Assembly (NCBI RefSeq): GCF_001580535.1
Contig: NZ_LHZA01000131.1
Location: 1-37,564, forward strand
Reading direction: 5' to 3'
DNA from: Acetobacter cerevisiae
Lineage (GTDB): Bacteria > Pseudomonadota > Alphaproteobacteria > Acetobacterales > Acetobacteraceae
Length of the DNA stretch: 37,564 nt
Position 1 is the first letter of the stretch. Each line of letters begins with the position of its first letter. The notes under the pieces are model-generated. The model saw nothing but the letters and a program-made list of their open reading frames with translations. It was not told where the DNA came from and did not search any database. Shown here one piece after another: positions 24,560 through 36,214 of this stretch. The position numbers were made by a program, and so were the translations under genes.

Positions 24560-24952
24560 TCAGTGGCCCGGACCACCGGGTTTTCCACCACCTCCGGGGC
24601 CACCATGACCGCCCCCACCTGGACCGCCACCGCCTCCAGGGCCGTGCCCCCCACCGCCGGGACGTCCACCACCACCACCCGGACCGGGCGGGCGAGGCAT
24701 ACCGCCACCGCCCGGTCGGCCACCGGGGCGTGGAGCCATGCCGGGGCGGCTCCCTCCGGGGAACGGGCGGGCGCGCCTGTCGGCATAGCCCCAGCGCGGG
24801 CCGTTCCCATACCCGTAATACTCATCATAACCGCCAGCGGGGCTATAGCCGTAATAGTCATAGCCTCCGCCATACATCGGGCCTGCGCAGCCAGAAAGTG
24901 TGCCGACCAGCGTCAGCCCCAGACAGCCTAAAATCAGAGGGGTACGTTTCAT
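24560..24952 (-). CDS. Gly/Pro-rich low-complexity lipoprotein of unknown function
   Basis: 130 aa from ATG 24950-24952, with AGGAG 8 nt upstream. The signal 'LGCLGLTLVGTLSGC' ends in lipobox TLSGC, so the mature protein is predicted to be lipid-anchored. It begins with a Tyr/Gly-rich region (GGYDYYGYSPAGGYDEYYGY), then an Arg/Pro section, and finishes in about 65 residues of Gly with scattered Pro, His and Arg. No folded domain is evident and I recognise no family. The next gene upstream, tyrS, ends 40 bp before its start codon on the same strand. The Gly-rich codons make the DNA strongly G+C-biased here. Confidence 0.65.
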   Translation of the reverse strand: MKRTPLILGCLGLTLVGTLSGCAGPMYGGGYDYYGYSPAGGYDEYYGYGNGPRWGYADRRARPFPGGSRPGMAPRPGGRPGGGGMPRPPGPGGGGGRPGGGGHGPGGGGGPGGGGHGGPGGGGKPGGPGH

Positions 24953-24992
24953 GCGGCTCACTCCTGTCGCCTTATTCGGATGCAAGAAGAAA

Positions 24993-26252
24993 CTATCCAA
25001 CTTTGACCAGAACATGGTGCTTCTTGCCAGAAGACAACCGAATAGCCCCGTCCACCATGTCTTTCTCTGCAATCACGCCGTTTTCATCCTGCACCACGGC
25101 GTTGTTCACACGCGCCCCGCCGCCCCGCACCAGCCGACGGGCTTCCCCATTAGTTTTGGCCAGTCCGGCTTCCACAAACAGGCGGAACACCGGAACACCT
25201 TCTGCCAGCATCGTCTGCGGCACGGTATGCACGGGCAGATCTGCTGCGGCGACCTTCCCTTCCTCAAACGTCTGGCGGGCCGCTTCTGCCGCAGCCTGAG
25301 CCGCTTCGCGCCCATGACACAGAGCAGTTGCTTCGGTGGCCAGAATTTTCTTGGCTTCGTTAATCTCTGCGCCCTGCAGAGCTTCCAGCCGTGCACATTC
25401 ATCCAGCGGCAGATCGGTAAACAAACGCAGGAAGCGCCCCACATCCGCATCTTCCGTGTTGCGCCAGAACTGCCAGTAATCAAACACCGGCAGACGTTTT
25501 TCAGACAACCAGACAGCGCCATTGGCCGTCTTGCCCATTTTGGCGCCGGACGAGGTTGTCAGCAGAGGCGTCGTCAGGCCCATCACGCTTTTCTGGTCCG
25601 TGCGGCGCACCAGATCCACACCGGAGACAATGTTGCCCCACTGGTCAGACCCACCCAGCTGAAGCGTAACCCCATGCCGGCGGTTCAGTTCCCGGAAATC
25701 GTAGGACTGAAGAATGGAGTAGTTGAATTCAAGAAAGGTCAGGCCCTGCTCACGGTCCAGACGGTTCTTGACGGAATCGAAAGACAGCATGCGGTTGATG
25801 GAGAAATGCACCCCGACATCGCGCAGCAGATCAATGTAGGCCAGCTTATCCAGCCAGTCGGCATTGTTGACCAGAATGGCTTCGGACGCGCCGCCACCAA
25901 AGGTAAGGAACTGCCGCAAGCACCCTTCAATCCCTGCCAGATTGATGCCGATGGTCTCTTCCGTCATCAGTCTGCGGGCTTCTTCACGGAAAGACGGATC
26001 GCCAATTCTGGCCGTGCCGCCGCCTACCAGCGCCACCGGCCGATGCCCGTGCTTTTGCAGCAGGCGCAGCATCATAATCTGGATCAGGCTGCCCACATGC
26101 AGGCTGTCTGCTGTCGGGTCAAAGCCGATATAGGCCGCAACAGAGCCCTTCGTCATCGCTTCATCCAACGCCACGGGATCCGTGCACTGAAAAATGAAGC
26201 CACGCGCAGCGGCTTCCTGCATGAAGGAACTCTGAAACCCGTTTTCGACCAT
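24993..26252 (-). CDS. tyrS: tyrosyl-tRNA synthetase
   Basis: Class-I aminoacyl-tRNA synthetase (419 aa) charging tRNA-Tyr. The Rossmann catalytic core has the HIGH-like '[17 protein letters not shown]' (H52-V-G-S) and the KMSKS-like 'SSGAKMGKT' (K238 to K241). '[12 protein letters not shown]' (198-209) is the tyrosine-binding signature. A C-terminal S4 tRNA-binding domain lies at about 345-415 ('[20 protein letters not shown]', 'GGARVNN'). Length is typical for the bacterial enzyme. It lies upstream of the lipoprotein gene on the same strand. Confidence 0.97.
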   Translation of the reverse strand: MVENGFQSSFMQEAAARGFIFQCTDPVALDEAMTKGSVAAYIGFDPTADSLHVGSLIQIMMLRLLQKHGHRPVALVGGGTARIGDPSFREEARRLMTEETIGINLAGIEGCLRQFLTFGGGASEAILVNNADWLDKLAYIDLLRDVGVHFSINRMLSFDSVKNRLDREQGLTFLEFNYSILQSYDFRELNRRHGVTLQLGGSDQWGNIVSGVDLVRRTDQKSVMGLTTPLLTTSSGAKMGKTANGAVWLSEKRLPVFDYWQFWRNTEDADVGRFLRLFTDLPLDECARLEALQGAEINEAKKILATEATALCHGREAAQAAAEAARQTFEEGKVAAADLPVHTVPQTMLAEGVPVFRLFVEAGLAKTNGEARRLVRGGGARVNNAVVQDENGVIAEKDMVDGAIRLSSGKKHHVLVKVG

Positions 26253-26431
26253 TCTCTTTAATTCCTGTTTACGCCTCTACCTGCCGCCGGAGCAGGATTA
26301 TCCGGTCCACGCTCTAGCATGAGCACCGGCCCGGCAGAACCTCTTCCCGCGTCAGATCTCCGGTCAGCCCCCTTACCTGCGGGCAGCCGGGGTGAATTCT
26401 CTGTATGCTTTTTCTGTCAGTGCTGCAGCTG

Positions 26432-27889
26432 TCAGGCCGTGCCGCCAACCGTCAAGCCCGTCATTTTCAGGGTCGGCTGACCAACGCCGACCGGCACGCC
26501 CTGCCCGGCTTTGCCGCAGGTGCCAATGCCGGGGTCCAGTTCCATGTCTTTGCCGATCATGGAAACATGCGTCATGGCGTCCGCGCCGTTGCCAATCAGC
26601 GTCGCCCCTTTGACGGGCGCGGTGATCTTGCCATCTTCCACCAGATAAGCCTCGGATGCCGAGAACACGAACTTGCCGGACGTAATATCCACCTGGCCGC
26701 CGCCAAAATGCACCGCATACAGGCCGCGCTTCATGGAGCTGATCATGTCGTCGGTAGAAGCCTGACCGGGCAGCATGAGCGTGTTGGTCATGCGGGGCAG
26801 TGGCATATGGGCATAAGACTGGCGGCGACCATTACCAGTCGGGGCCACACCCATCAGGCGCGCGTTCAGGCGGTCCTGCAGATAACCTTTCAGGATTCCG
26901 TCTTCAATCAACGTGGTCCGGCCTGTGGGTGTGCCTTCATCATCAATGGTCAGGCTCCCACGACGGTCCGGCAGAGAGCCATCATCAATCACGGTCACAC
27001 CCGGCGCTGCAACGCGCGTGCCCATACGTCCGGCAAAAACAGATGTGCCCTTACGGTTGAAGTCGCCTTCCAGCCCGTGCCCAACCGCTTCATGCAGCAG
27101 AATACCGGGCCAGCCTGCGCCAAGCACCACTTCCATCTCACCCGCAGGCGCAGGGCGCGCCTCCAGAGCAATCAGTGCCTGCCGCAGCGCTTCATGCACC
27201 GCGCCCTGCCATGTTTCCGCTTCCAGCAGGCGGTTGATTTCATACCGGCCACCCAGACCGTGGCTGCCGCTTTCACGTTTGCCGTCCTGCTCGACCACCA
27301 CAGAGACGTTCAGCCGCACCAGCGGGCGCAGATCGGCTACGCGAGCACCATCGGCCCGGATAATCTGCACCGCCTGCCATTCGCCCGAGAGAGACGCCAT
27401 AACCTGCACCACGCGGCTATCCTTGCCACGCGCATAGGCATCAATCTGGGTCAGCAGGCCAGAACGAGCCGCAAAATCTGTCTCGCCCAGCGGGTTGGCA
27501 TCCGTATAGAGGCGGCGATTGGTGGAACGCGGCGCATCGGACATCGTCCCGGACCGACCACCACGCACCGCACTCACCGCCTCTCCGGCGCGAGCCAGCG
27601 CGGAGCGGCTCAAATCATCGGAGTGAGCAAAGCCGGTTTCTTCCCCCAGCACAGCGCGCAGGCCAAACCCGCTGCTGGTATCAAAAGAGGCTGAGCGGAT
27701 AACGCCGTCATCCAGCGCTATGCCTTCACTTTCCCGATATTCCAGAAACAGTTCGCCATCATCCATCCCGTCCAGCGCCTTGCGGGTCAGGGCTTCTGCA
27801 TCGGCGCGGTCCAGCAGGGCTCCGGGTCTGTCAAAAAACATCTGGTCTGTAACCGCCAGAGCGCCAGGGCTTGAAGGAATGGATGACAT
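26432..27889 (-). CDS. tldD: metalloprotease TldD
   Basis: TldD subunit of the TldD/TldE (PmbA) zinc metalloprotease, which degrades unfolded peptides and matures microcins or antitoxins in other bacteria. 485 aa from ATG 27887-27889, with CAGGAG 8 nt upstream. The zinc motif H266-E-A-V-G-H271 lies in 'GILLHEAVGHGLEGDFNRKG', and the last ligand Cys is probably in the C-terminal 'GIGTCGKAGQGVPVGVG' segment. The partner tldE/pmbA is not in the window, which is usual. It is divergent from the trehalase gene, across a gap holding two small hairpins (27977-27993 and 28023-28043). Confidence 0.95.
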   Translation of the reverse strand: MSSIPSSPGALAVTDQMFFDRPGALLDRADAEALTRKALDGMDDGELFLEYRESEGIALDDGVIRSASFDTSSGFGLRAVLGEETGFAHSDDLSRSALARAGEAVSAVRGGRSGTMSDAPRSTNRRLYTDANPLGETDFAARSGLLTQIDAYARGKDSRVVQVMASLSGEWQAVQIIRADGARVADLRPLVRLNVSVVVEQDGKRESGSHGLGGRYEINRLLEAETWQGAVHEALRQALIALEARPAPAGEMEVVLGAGWPGILLHEAVGHGLEGDFNRKGTSVFAGRMGTRVAAPGVTVIDDGSLPDRRGSLTIDDEGTPTGRTTLIEDGILKGYLQDRLNARLMGVAPTGNGRRQSYAHMPLPRMTNTLMLPGQASTDDMISSMKRGLYAVHFGGGQVDITSGKFVFSASEAYLVEDGKITAPVKGATLIGNGADAMTHVSMIGKDMELDPGIGTCGKAGQGVPVGVGQPTLKMTGLTVGGTA

Positions 27890-28116
27890 GGACGAAACTC
27901 CTGACAGGACTAAGGCTCCGGGTAGCGGGTTCTCCCGGCAGAGCGGCCAAAGCATAAACAGTTAAGTGCTGCCGCAAAACCCGCAAGGGGTTTCATCGTT
28001 TCTGTTTGATGACCAGATACGAGTCCTGACGCTTTTTCAGGACCCTTGCCAGACTGACCGCTGCGGCCCTCCTCCTGGTGCCCCGGCGTTCCGCCGCAGC
28101 CAGAGGAAAGACAACT

Positions 28117-30630
<2,514 letters not shown>

Positions 30631-30702
30631 AGCAGGTTTTGTTGGAAAAGCGGTCTTGAGGGCCAGCAATCACCTCAGGCCCGAACGAGACTGCCTGAAT
30701 CC

Positions 30703-31398
30703 TCAGATACCGGGCAGCTCGTTTACTGTGACAACACGCCAGCCCTCATCCAGCCTTTCCAGAATAGTCAGGGAAAGGTTCTGGATGGAGAAATGCAGCG
30801 CGGTCTCCGGGTGAATACGCAGCGCATGCGCCAGAGCAGCGCGAATAGCCCCGCCGTGACTCACAGCCACGATATTCTGCCCCTCATAGGCTTCGGCCAG
30901 CCGGTCCAGAGTCACACCTACGCGTCCGCATACATCCAGCATGCTCTCACCACCCGGCGGGCATTCCGTGGCCGAGATGGACCAGAACGGATGCGGGGCC
31001 AGACGCAGATGCTGCGGCAGCTCCTGATGTGGCATGTTGTGCCACTCACCGAGGTTCTGCTCGATCAGAGCTGGTTCCACATCCATCGGCACCGGGCCGT
31101 AACCGGCTTCCTGAATTGCCTCAGCAGTGCGCCGTGTGCGGGACAAGGGGCTGACAAGCCAGTGCGCCTCGCGCGGCAGGCGAGCCGCCAGAGCCTCATA
31201 CATGGGGCGTTGCGCAATCAGGCTATCCGGGCAGAGCGGCACATCTAACGCCCCATAAAGACGGAGGCGCGCATTCTGCTCGACCAGCGCGTGGCGGATC
31301 AGCCAGAAGCGCGTAATGCCGGGCGCGAGCTGTGGCGTATCGAGAAAATTACCCTGATTGATCTGCTGGGCGGCGGGACGTGTGAGGCTGACAGTCAT
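30703..31398 (-). CDS. histidine phosphatase (phosphoglycerate-mutase-like) family protein
   Basis: 231 aa from ATG 31396-31398; the longer frame would overlap the neighbouring gene. The catalytic motif is 'FWLIRHALVEQN', with R35 and the phospho-accepting H36 but Ala in place of the usual Gly of RHG. 'SPLSRTRRTAEAI' (83-95) and 'GGESM' with acid residues around 112-118 follow. The second catalytic histidine H181 is in 'VAVSHGGAIRAAL'. The family includes CobC and broad phosphatases; no cobalamin gene is nearby, so the substrate is open. It begins 16 bp after the stop of the PLP-enzyme gene on the same strand, a likely two-gene operon, and converges with treA. Confidence 0.85.
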   Translation of the reverse strand: MTVSLTRPAAQQINQGNFLDTPQLAPGITRFWLIRHALVEQNARLRLYGALDVPLCPDSLIAQRPMYEALAARLPREAHWLVSPLSRTRRTAEAIQEAGYGPVPMDVEPALIEQNLGEWHNMPHQELPQHLRLAPHPFWSISATECPPGGESMLDVCGRVGVTLDRLAEAYEGQNIVAVSHGGAIRAALAHALRIHPETALHFSIQNLSLTILERLDEGWRVVTVNELPGI

Positions 31399-31414
31399 GG
31401 GTTCTGTTGTGCTG

Positions 31415-33604
31415 TCAGGGACCGCCCAACGCAAGAGCAGAAATGGAACGCCGCATTGCGTCTGCTTTCTGCTCGGCTGTGACACCCTCTTTCCCCGAGC
31501 GCTCTGACCAGTGAGACTCGTCCGCCGTACCTTCCGGCTCCCAACGCGGCGCGTAAGAGGGCAGCGGGTCCGCCTGTGCGATGGCATCCCAATACGTCAG
31601 AATGAGACTGATTTTTTCCAGAACCCGAAGCGCATCCTGAATTTCCCGCGTCATGCGGGCGGTAGCGTCCAGACCTTCATGAGACGGTTCGCCGGACACA
31701 AGGCGTGCCCCGGCGGATAATCTGAGGGCTCCTACAAGCCCTCCGGCGGCCTGCGCATACGGAATTGGGACAGGCTGGCCGATATGGCAGAGCAGCGCGG
31801 CAAGCGCCTTTTTTTCCTGTGGGACATAAGGCGAAAGATCGGCATTGAGCCACTGATAGAGCTTGCGACATCGTTCCAGATCCAGTGGAATTGCGCCCTC
31901 CGTTCCCTCAGGCGTACGCACCAGAAAGGACAGAATTGTCTGCTGACGATCCCAGTCGTGGGGTAACGCGTCCCGCTGCGGAGCGGGCTGCGGCAGAAAC
32001 GCGAGGTCGGCGTTAGCTTCAATCCCTTGCGTAACGGCCCCCAGAAAACCCTGTAAGCGCTCCGCAACGACAGCGGAGGGAATCGCTCCGAGCGCTGCCA
32101 TTTCGGCCTGTGCTGCCCGCCAGCGCAGGAGCAAACCATGATTAAAGCCTGACGCCAGACCACGGCAGGCCGGGCTGGCGGGCCATTCACACTGGTTGGC
32201 GTAGGCTGCGAGTCCTTCAGGCAACACGCCCTGATCCAGTCGGGCTTTCCAGCAGTCTGGCAACAAAAGCGCCCCGCAGAACGGCGGCCCGGTGAAAAAT
32301 TTGGACCCCGTCACCATCACGGCCCAGCCACGCGCCAGATAGGCCTGAACACGCTCCGGCATCAGCCGGGCCTGACAGGCATCCACCACCACATCCAGTT
32401 GCCCCGGATACTGGTCACACAGCGCCTCAAGAGCTTTCAGGTTGGGGGCCAGCAGGCCGGTTTTGGACAGATCCAGCACATGCAGCAGCACACGCCGCCC
32501 TTTGGCTAACTGGTTTTGAATGTCTTTCCGGCAGGCAGCCGTCACCTCTCCCTCCGGCCGCAACTGGCCCTTAGCATCCCGCAAAGGCAGATCCACACAC
32601 ACAGTATCATCCGGGAATCCGGCCACCAGATCTCCTTTGCAGACGGACGCTCCGAGCGCTGTTTCCTGCGCAAAATGCCGCCCATGCGAGGCCAGGGGCA
32701 CACCACTACCCGTTTCTTCCGGCGCGGTCAGAACTGTTGTCACCGGTTGCCCCGGTAAGGTGGATAACGCCAACACAGCCAGCGCCGCATCCGTGCCCGA
32801 AGAAGCCAAAACGACATGGTCCTGCCCCGGCAACCCGAACCAGCCTGCCAGAAAATGCCGGACATCAAGCGCCAGCGCATGCAAGGCTTCCGGCGCCTTA
32901 CCCTCAAGAACAGCGCGAGCCAGATTCACCCGTGCGAGTTCTCCGCCGGTAAAGCCGCGTTCAGAGAGGGAAGAGGCTGTAGAAGATGCAAAAGTCACCG
33001 CCCAAGGGCGCGGACGATGCGAGCAGCCATAATGATTGAGGCCCGTGCGCACATCAATATTGAGGCGGGCATCGCCCCCTTCCGCCATCAAAGCCTCAAC
33101 CGGGCCAATCAGCGGCCAGGCTGGTACAAGCCACGCGTAGAGCTCATCCCATAGAGCAGAACTATCGTGCGCAGCTTTGCCCGGAACACTGACTAGAGGA
33201 CGCAAAGCCGCAAAAAGCTGAGGGAGATCTTTTCTGGCAGGAGGGGATACGCTGGCAAGCGTCCGCACCCATGCTTCCGGGGCGGGTAAATCCGCTGGCG
33301 CATCCAGCATCCAGAACCGGGCTGCTGTTCTGGCGGCGGAGAAGGAAATTTTCAGTGCCTGACGGAAGTCCGGTTCCTGCGCGTCTGACAAAACCGCCAG
33401 TTCCAGCGCATGACGCAAATGGAACGCCACCACCCGACGTTCCCCCAGACACGGTGCGCCCAGAACAATCTGCCCCGGAGGCTGAACATGAAAAGGATGC
33501 GCTACAGCCGGATCCAGCATGATCCGGCATTTTGTTGCCAGCAGGCGCAGCTCCGGGCGATCCAGCACATGCAGCAAGGTTTCCGTCAGGTTTCTGGCAA
33601 ACAT
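31415..33604 (-). CDS. large PLP-dependent enzyme, aminotransferase class V-like, with unknown N-terminal region
   Basis: 729 aa from ATG 33602-33604 (GGA 5-7 nt upstream); an ATG ten codons earlier (33632-33634) is possible. Residues 1-180 match nothing I recognise. The stretch 'LNIDVRTGLNHYGCSHRPRP' (181-200) then leads into a fold-type I PLP domain. Visible there are the phosphate-binding glycine/serine turn 'LASSGTDAAL' (266-275), 'VVVDACQARL' (405-414) with D408 for the pyridine nitrogen and Gln411 against O3', and the Schiff-base lysine K435 in 'VMVTGSKFFTGPPFCGALLL'. The D-A-x-Q and (S/T)-x-K pattern is that of class V enzymes (cysteine desulfurase, kynureninase type), but class V proteins are usually 350-450 aa. 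It precedes the histidine phosphatase gene and is divergent from the rhamnose operon. Substrate unknown. Confidence 0.75.
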   Translation of the reverse strand: MFARNLTETLLHVLDRPELRLLATKCRIMLDPAVAHPFHVQPPGQIVLGAPCLGERRVVAFHLRHALELAVLSDAQEPDFRQALKISFSAARTAARFWMLDAPADLPAPEAWVRTLASVSPPARKDLPQLFAALRPLVSVPGKAAHDSSALWDELYAWLVPAWPLIGPVEALMAEGGDARLNIDVRTGLNHYGCSHRPRPWAVTFASSTASSLSERGFTGGELARVNLARAVLEGKAPEALHALALDVRHFLAGWFGLPGQDHVVLASSGTDAALAVLALSTLPGQPVTTVLTAPEETGSGVPLASHGRHFAQETALGASVCKGDLVAGFPDDTVCVDLPLRDAKGQLRPEGEVTAACRKDIQNQLAKGRRVLLHVLDLSKTGLLAPNLKALEALCDQYPGQLDVVVDACQARLMPERVQAYLARGWAVMVTGSKFFTGPPFCGALLLPDCWKARLDQGVLPEGLAAYANQCEWPASPACRGLASGFNHGLLLRWRAAQAEMAALGAIPSAVVAERLQGFLGAVTQGIEANADLAFLPQPAPQRDALPHDWDRQQTILSFLVRTPEGTEGAIPLDLERCRKLYQWLNADLSPYVPQEKKALAALLCHIGQPVPIPYAQAAGGLVGALRLSAGARLVSGEPSHEGLDATARMTREIQDALRVLEKISLILTYWDAIAQADPLPSYAPRWEPEGTADESHWSERSGKEGVTAEQKADAMRRSISALALGGP

Positions 33605-33788
33605 TTTTCCGCTTTCAACTCCCTGACAAACCATGCTCTCTGGCTGCCTACACGCTTGTTTTTCATACAGCCAATCACAAGAAAATCGCAAATCTACCAA
33701 GATTGCTGGCGAAGATTGTACCTCTGAGCTATGCCCAAACACTGGAGATTTTAATCGTTTGTTTCGGTCCACAGAATACGGAATACCA
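33605..33788. promoter_or_regulatory. divergent promoter region of the polysaccharide operon and PLP gene
   Basis: 184-bp AT-richer gap that must carry the rightward promoter for rfbB and the leftward promoter of the PLP-enzyme gene. I see no strong dyad. A poor candidate for the rightward promoter is TTGCTG (near 33702) with a GAGCTATG -10 region. Confidence 0.35.
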
Positions 33789-34847
33789 ATGCGTATCTTA
33801 TTAACGGGCGCGTGTGGGTTTATCGGATCAGCAGTGATCCGCCATATTATTCGGGACACCAGTCATTCTGTCCTGAATGTTGATTGCATGACTTATGCGG
33901 CTTCTGAAGAAACCGTGGAAGACGCAGCCGCCAGCGGGCGCTACGAATTTGCGCGCGCCAATATTGTCAACGGCAGCGAACTGAGCCGCCTGTTTGAAAC
34001 GTTCCGTCCGCAGGCGGTCATGCATCTGGCAGCCGAAAGCCATGTGGACCGTTCCATTGATGGACCCGGCGTGTTCATCCAGACCAACGTGGTTGGCACC
34101 TATTCCCTGCTGGAAGCCGCCCGCAAATACTGGCTGACGCTGGACAAGGCCGATCGCGCTGCCTTCCGCTTCCATCACATCTCCACCGATGAAGTTTTCG
34201 GAGCGCTGGAGCCGAATGACCCGCCCTTTACCGAAACCACGCCGTATGATCCGCGCAGCCCGTATTCTGCCAGCAAGGCCTCGTCCGACCATCTGGTCCG
34301 TGCCTGGTACCATACCTACGGCCTGCCCACGTTTGTTACCAACACGACCAACAATTACGGCATCTGGCACTTCCCGGAAAAACTGATCCCCCTCATTACC
34401 ATCAACGCTATCGAAGGCAAGGATCTGCCCGTGTACGGCGATGGTAAAAACGTGCGCGACTGGCTGTTTGTGGAAGACCACGCCGAAGCACTGGTCAAGG
34501 CTGTTGAAACCGGCGTGTCCGGCGAGACTTACGCCATCGGCGCCCGCCAGCCGCGCACCAACCTGCAGGTCGTGGAAACCATCTGTAACGTTCTGGACGA
34601 ACTGGTGCCCGACCCGGCAGGCTCACGTAGCCGTCTGATCCGTTTTGTGACAGACCGTCCCGGCCATGACTTCCGTTACGAAATTGACCCCTCCCACGCT
34701 GAAAAAGCGCTGGACTGGAAAGCAAAGCATACTTTTGAAACCGGCATTCGCCGCACTGTTCAATGGTATCTAGACAACCGCGACTGGTGGGAAGGCATCC
34801 GCGCCCGCCGTTACACAGGCAACCGACTGGGAAGCACCGTAGAATGA
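33789..34847 (+). CDS. rfbB: dTDP-glucose 4,6-dehydratase (polA/rfbB/rmlB)
   Basis: NAD-dependent SDR enzyme of dTDP-L-rhamnose synthesis (352 aa): dTDP-glucose to dTDP-4-keto-6-deoxyglucose. N-terminal NAD motif '[16 protein letters not shown]' (G7, G10, G13). '[16 protein letters not shown]' is diagnostic of RmlB. The catalytic trio T133-D134-E135 is in 'ISTDEVFG', and Y159-x3-K163 is in '[12 protein letters not shown]'. ATG 33789 has ACGGAA 8 nt upstream; a longer in-frame start is unlike the family. It is the first gene of the cluster, and its stop codon overlaps the presumed native rfbA start (ATGA at 34844-34847). In Acetobacter the equivalent gene order is called polABCDE and is needed for pellicle polysaccharide (established knowledge). 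Confidence 0.96.
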   Translation: MRILLTGACGFIGSAVIRHIIRDTSHSVLNVDCMTYAASEETVEDAAASGRYEFARANIVNGSELSRLFETFRPQAVMHLAAESHVDRSIDGPGVFIQTNVVGTYSLLEAARKYWLTLDKADRAAFRFHHISTDEVFGALEPNDPPFTETTPYDPRSPYSASKASSDHLVRAWYHTYGLPTFVTNTTNNYGIWHFPEKLIPLITINAIEGKDLPVYGDGKNVRDWLFVEDHAEALVKAVETGVSGETYAIGARQPRTNLQVVETICNVLDELVPDPAGSRSRLIRFVTDRPGHDFRYEIDPSHAEKALDWKAKHTFETGIRRTVQWYLDNRDWWEGIRARRYTGNRLGSTVE

Positions 34848-35591
34848 CACAGAAACATGATCATCAGCACCCCGAACGATCTTCCGCAGTTCAAGCGTCT
34901 GCTGGGCGATGGATCTCAGTTTGGGGTCACGTTTGAATATCGCGCCCAGCCCTCCCCGGACGGCATTCCGCAGGCATTCCTGATTGCGGAAGACTGGCTC
35001 GACAACTCCCCCTGTGCGCTCGCACTGGGTGATAACCTGATTTTTGCCGATCATCTGAGTGCCGCCCTGCAATCCGCTGCCGTGCGCCCAACTGGTGCCA
35101 CCGTGTTTGCGTATCAGGTGCGTGACCCGGAACGCTATGGCGTCGTGTCTTTTGATGAAACGGGCCGCGCTCTGAGCATTGTTGAAAAGCCGAAAGAGCC
35201 TGTTTCCAACTGGGCTGTGACCGGCCTGTATTTCTATGACAATCGTGTTCTGGACTTTGCCAAACGCGTAAAGCCCTCCGCGCGCGGTGAGCTGGAAATT
35301 ACAGACCTCAACCGGTTCTATCTGGAAGAAGGCAGCCTGCATGTCGACCGTCTGGGCCGTGGCTGTGCCTGGCTGGATGCCGGTATTCCGGACAGCCTGA
35401 TGGAAGCCGGTCAGTTTGTGCACACCATTCAGGCCCGTCAAGGCATGCTGGTTGGCTCTCCGGCGGAAGTCGCCTACCGGCTTGGCTTCATTGATGCGGA
35501 CCAGCTCCGTGCACACGCCTCCCGCATGGGAAAAACAGAACTGGGGCGGCTCCTGATGCAGGTTGCCAACACGGTTCAGCCTGCCGGCTGA
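34844..35591 (+). pseudogene. rfbA: glucose-1-phosphate thymidylyltransferase (polB/rfbA/rmlA), 5'-truncated
   Basis: The enzyme makes dTDP-glucose, the first step of the dTDP-rhamnose pathway. The open frame from ATG 34857 (244 aa) begins 'MIISTPNDLPQFKRLLGDGS', which aligns to about residue 52 of normal RmlA (about 290 aa). The missing part contains the GGxGTRLxPLT nucleotide loop and the catalytic Arg and Lys. Retained are 'LGDNLIFAD' and 'GCAWLDAG' with their catalytic aspartates, and 'KPSARGELEITDLNRFYLE'. Upstream, ATGACACAGAAA (34844) overlaps the rfbB stop and looks like the native start (MTQK-), but that frame now stops at 34934-34936. An internal deletion of about 140 bp, out of frame, explains both. 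ATG 34857 has no ribosome site. Probably non-functional; an assembly error must be excluded. Confidence 0.8.
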
Positions 35592-35641
35592 ACCACCCCC
35601 TTTTCTTTTTCTGACCATTTGCAGACAGGAGCTTTCCTTTC

Positions 35642-36199
35642 ATGAAAGTCGAACGCCTTGCCATTGAGGACGTGATTCTGGTCACGCCCCCGCGCTTTCA
35701 GGACAACCGTGGGTTTTTCTCGGAAACCTACAATATCGACCGGATGCGGGACGCAGGCATTACCGAGCCCTTCGTGCAGGATAACCAGAGCCTTTCCCGC
35801 CAGAAGGGCGTGATCCGTGGCCTGCACTGCCAGCTGGCACCCTACGCGCAGGGCAAGCTGGTGCGCTGCACCAAAGGCGCAATCTGGGATGTGGCTGTAG
35901 ATGCCCGGACCGGTTCCCCCACCTATGGCAAATGGGTTGCGGCTGAACTGTCTGAAGAAAACTGGTCGCAGCTGTGGATTCCGCCGGGTTTCCTGCATGG
36001 GTTCTGCACCCTGACCGAAGATGCGGAAGTGCAGTACAAATGCACAGGCCTGTATAACAAGGCCTCCGAACGTGCCGTCATCTGGAACAGCAAAGAGCTG
36101 GCCATTGACTGGCCCATCAAGACAGAAGACGCCGTTCTTTCTGAAAAAGATCTGGAAGCTCCGGAATTTTCTGCCGCCAAAGGCTGGTTTCATCTGTAA
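35642..36199 (+). CDS. rfbC: dTDP-4-dehydrorhamnose 3,5-epimerase (polC/rfbC/rmlC)
   Basis: Cupin epimerase (185 aa) converting dTDP-4-keto-6-deoxyglucose to dTDP-4-keto-L-rhamnose. 'RGFFSETYN', then 'GVIRGLHCQLAPYAQGKLVR' with catalytic H62 and K72, 'VWDVAVDARTGSPTYG'-like, 'LWIPPGFLHGF' with H119 and 'VQYKCTGLYN' with the catalytic Tyr132 are all present. AGGAG lies upstream of ATG 35642. The 50-bp spacer after the rfbA remnant carries no terminator, so it is read from the operon promoter, although loss of rfbA translation may reduce expression by polarity. Confidence 0.96.
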   Translation: MKVERLAIEDVILVTPPRFQDNRGFFSETYNIDRMRDAGITEPFVQDNQSLSRQKGVIRGLHCQLAPYAQGKLVRCTKGAIWDVAVDARTGSPTYGKWVAAELSEENWSQLWIPPGFLHGFCTLTEDAEVQYKCTGLYNKASERAVIWNSKELAIDWPIKTEDAVLSEKDLEAPEFSAAKGWFHL

Positions 36200-36214
36200 T
36201 CAGGAGCAGACCTC

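Noticed and set aside
24900..27694. Two long plus-strand frames antisense to tyrS and tldD
   Set aside because: Both genes on the minus strand carry intact catalytic motifs; the antisense translations show no family features.
33633..33859. N-terminal extensions of both the PLP-enzyme and rfbB frames into their shared upstream region
   Set aside because: The extensions overlap each other on opposite strands, have no homologous character, and the internal starts have ribosome sites and family-typical N-termini.
34857..35591. rfbA as an intact gene using the internal ATG
   Set aside because: It would lack the nucleotide-binding loop essential in all RmlA enzymes, has no ribosome site, and the presumed native start with its ATGA overlap is still present upstream in another frame.
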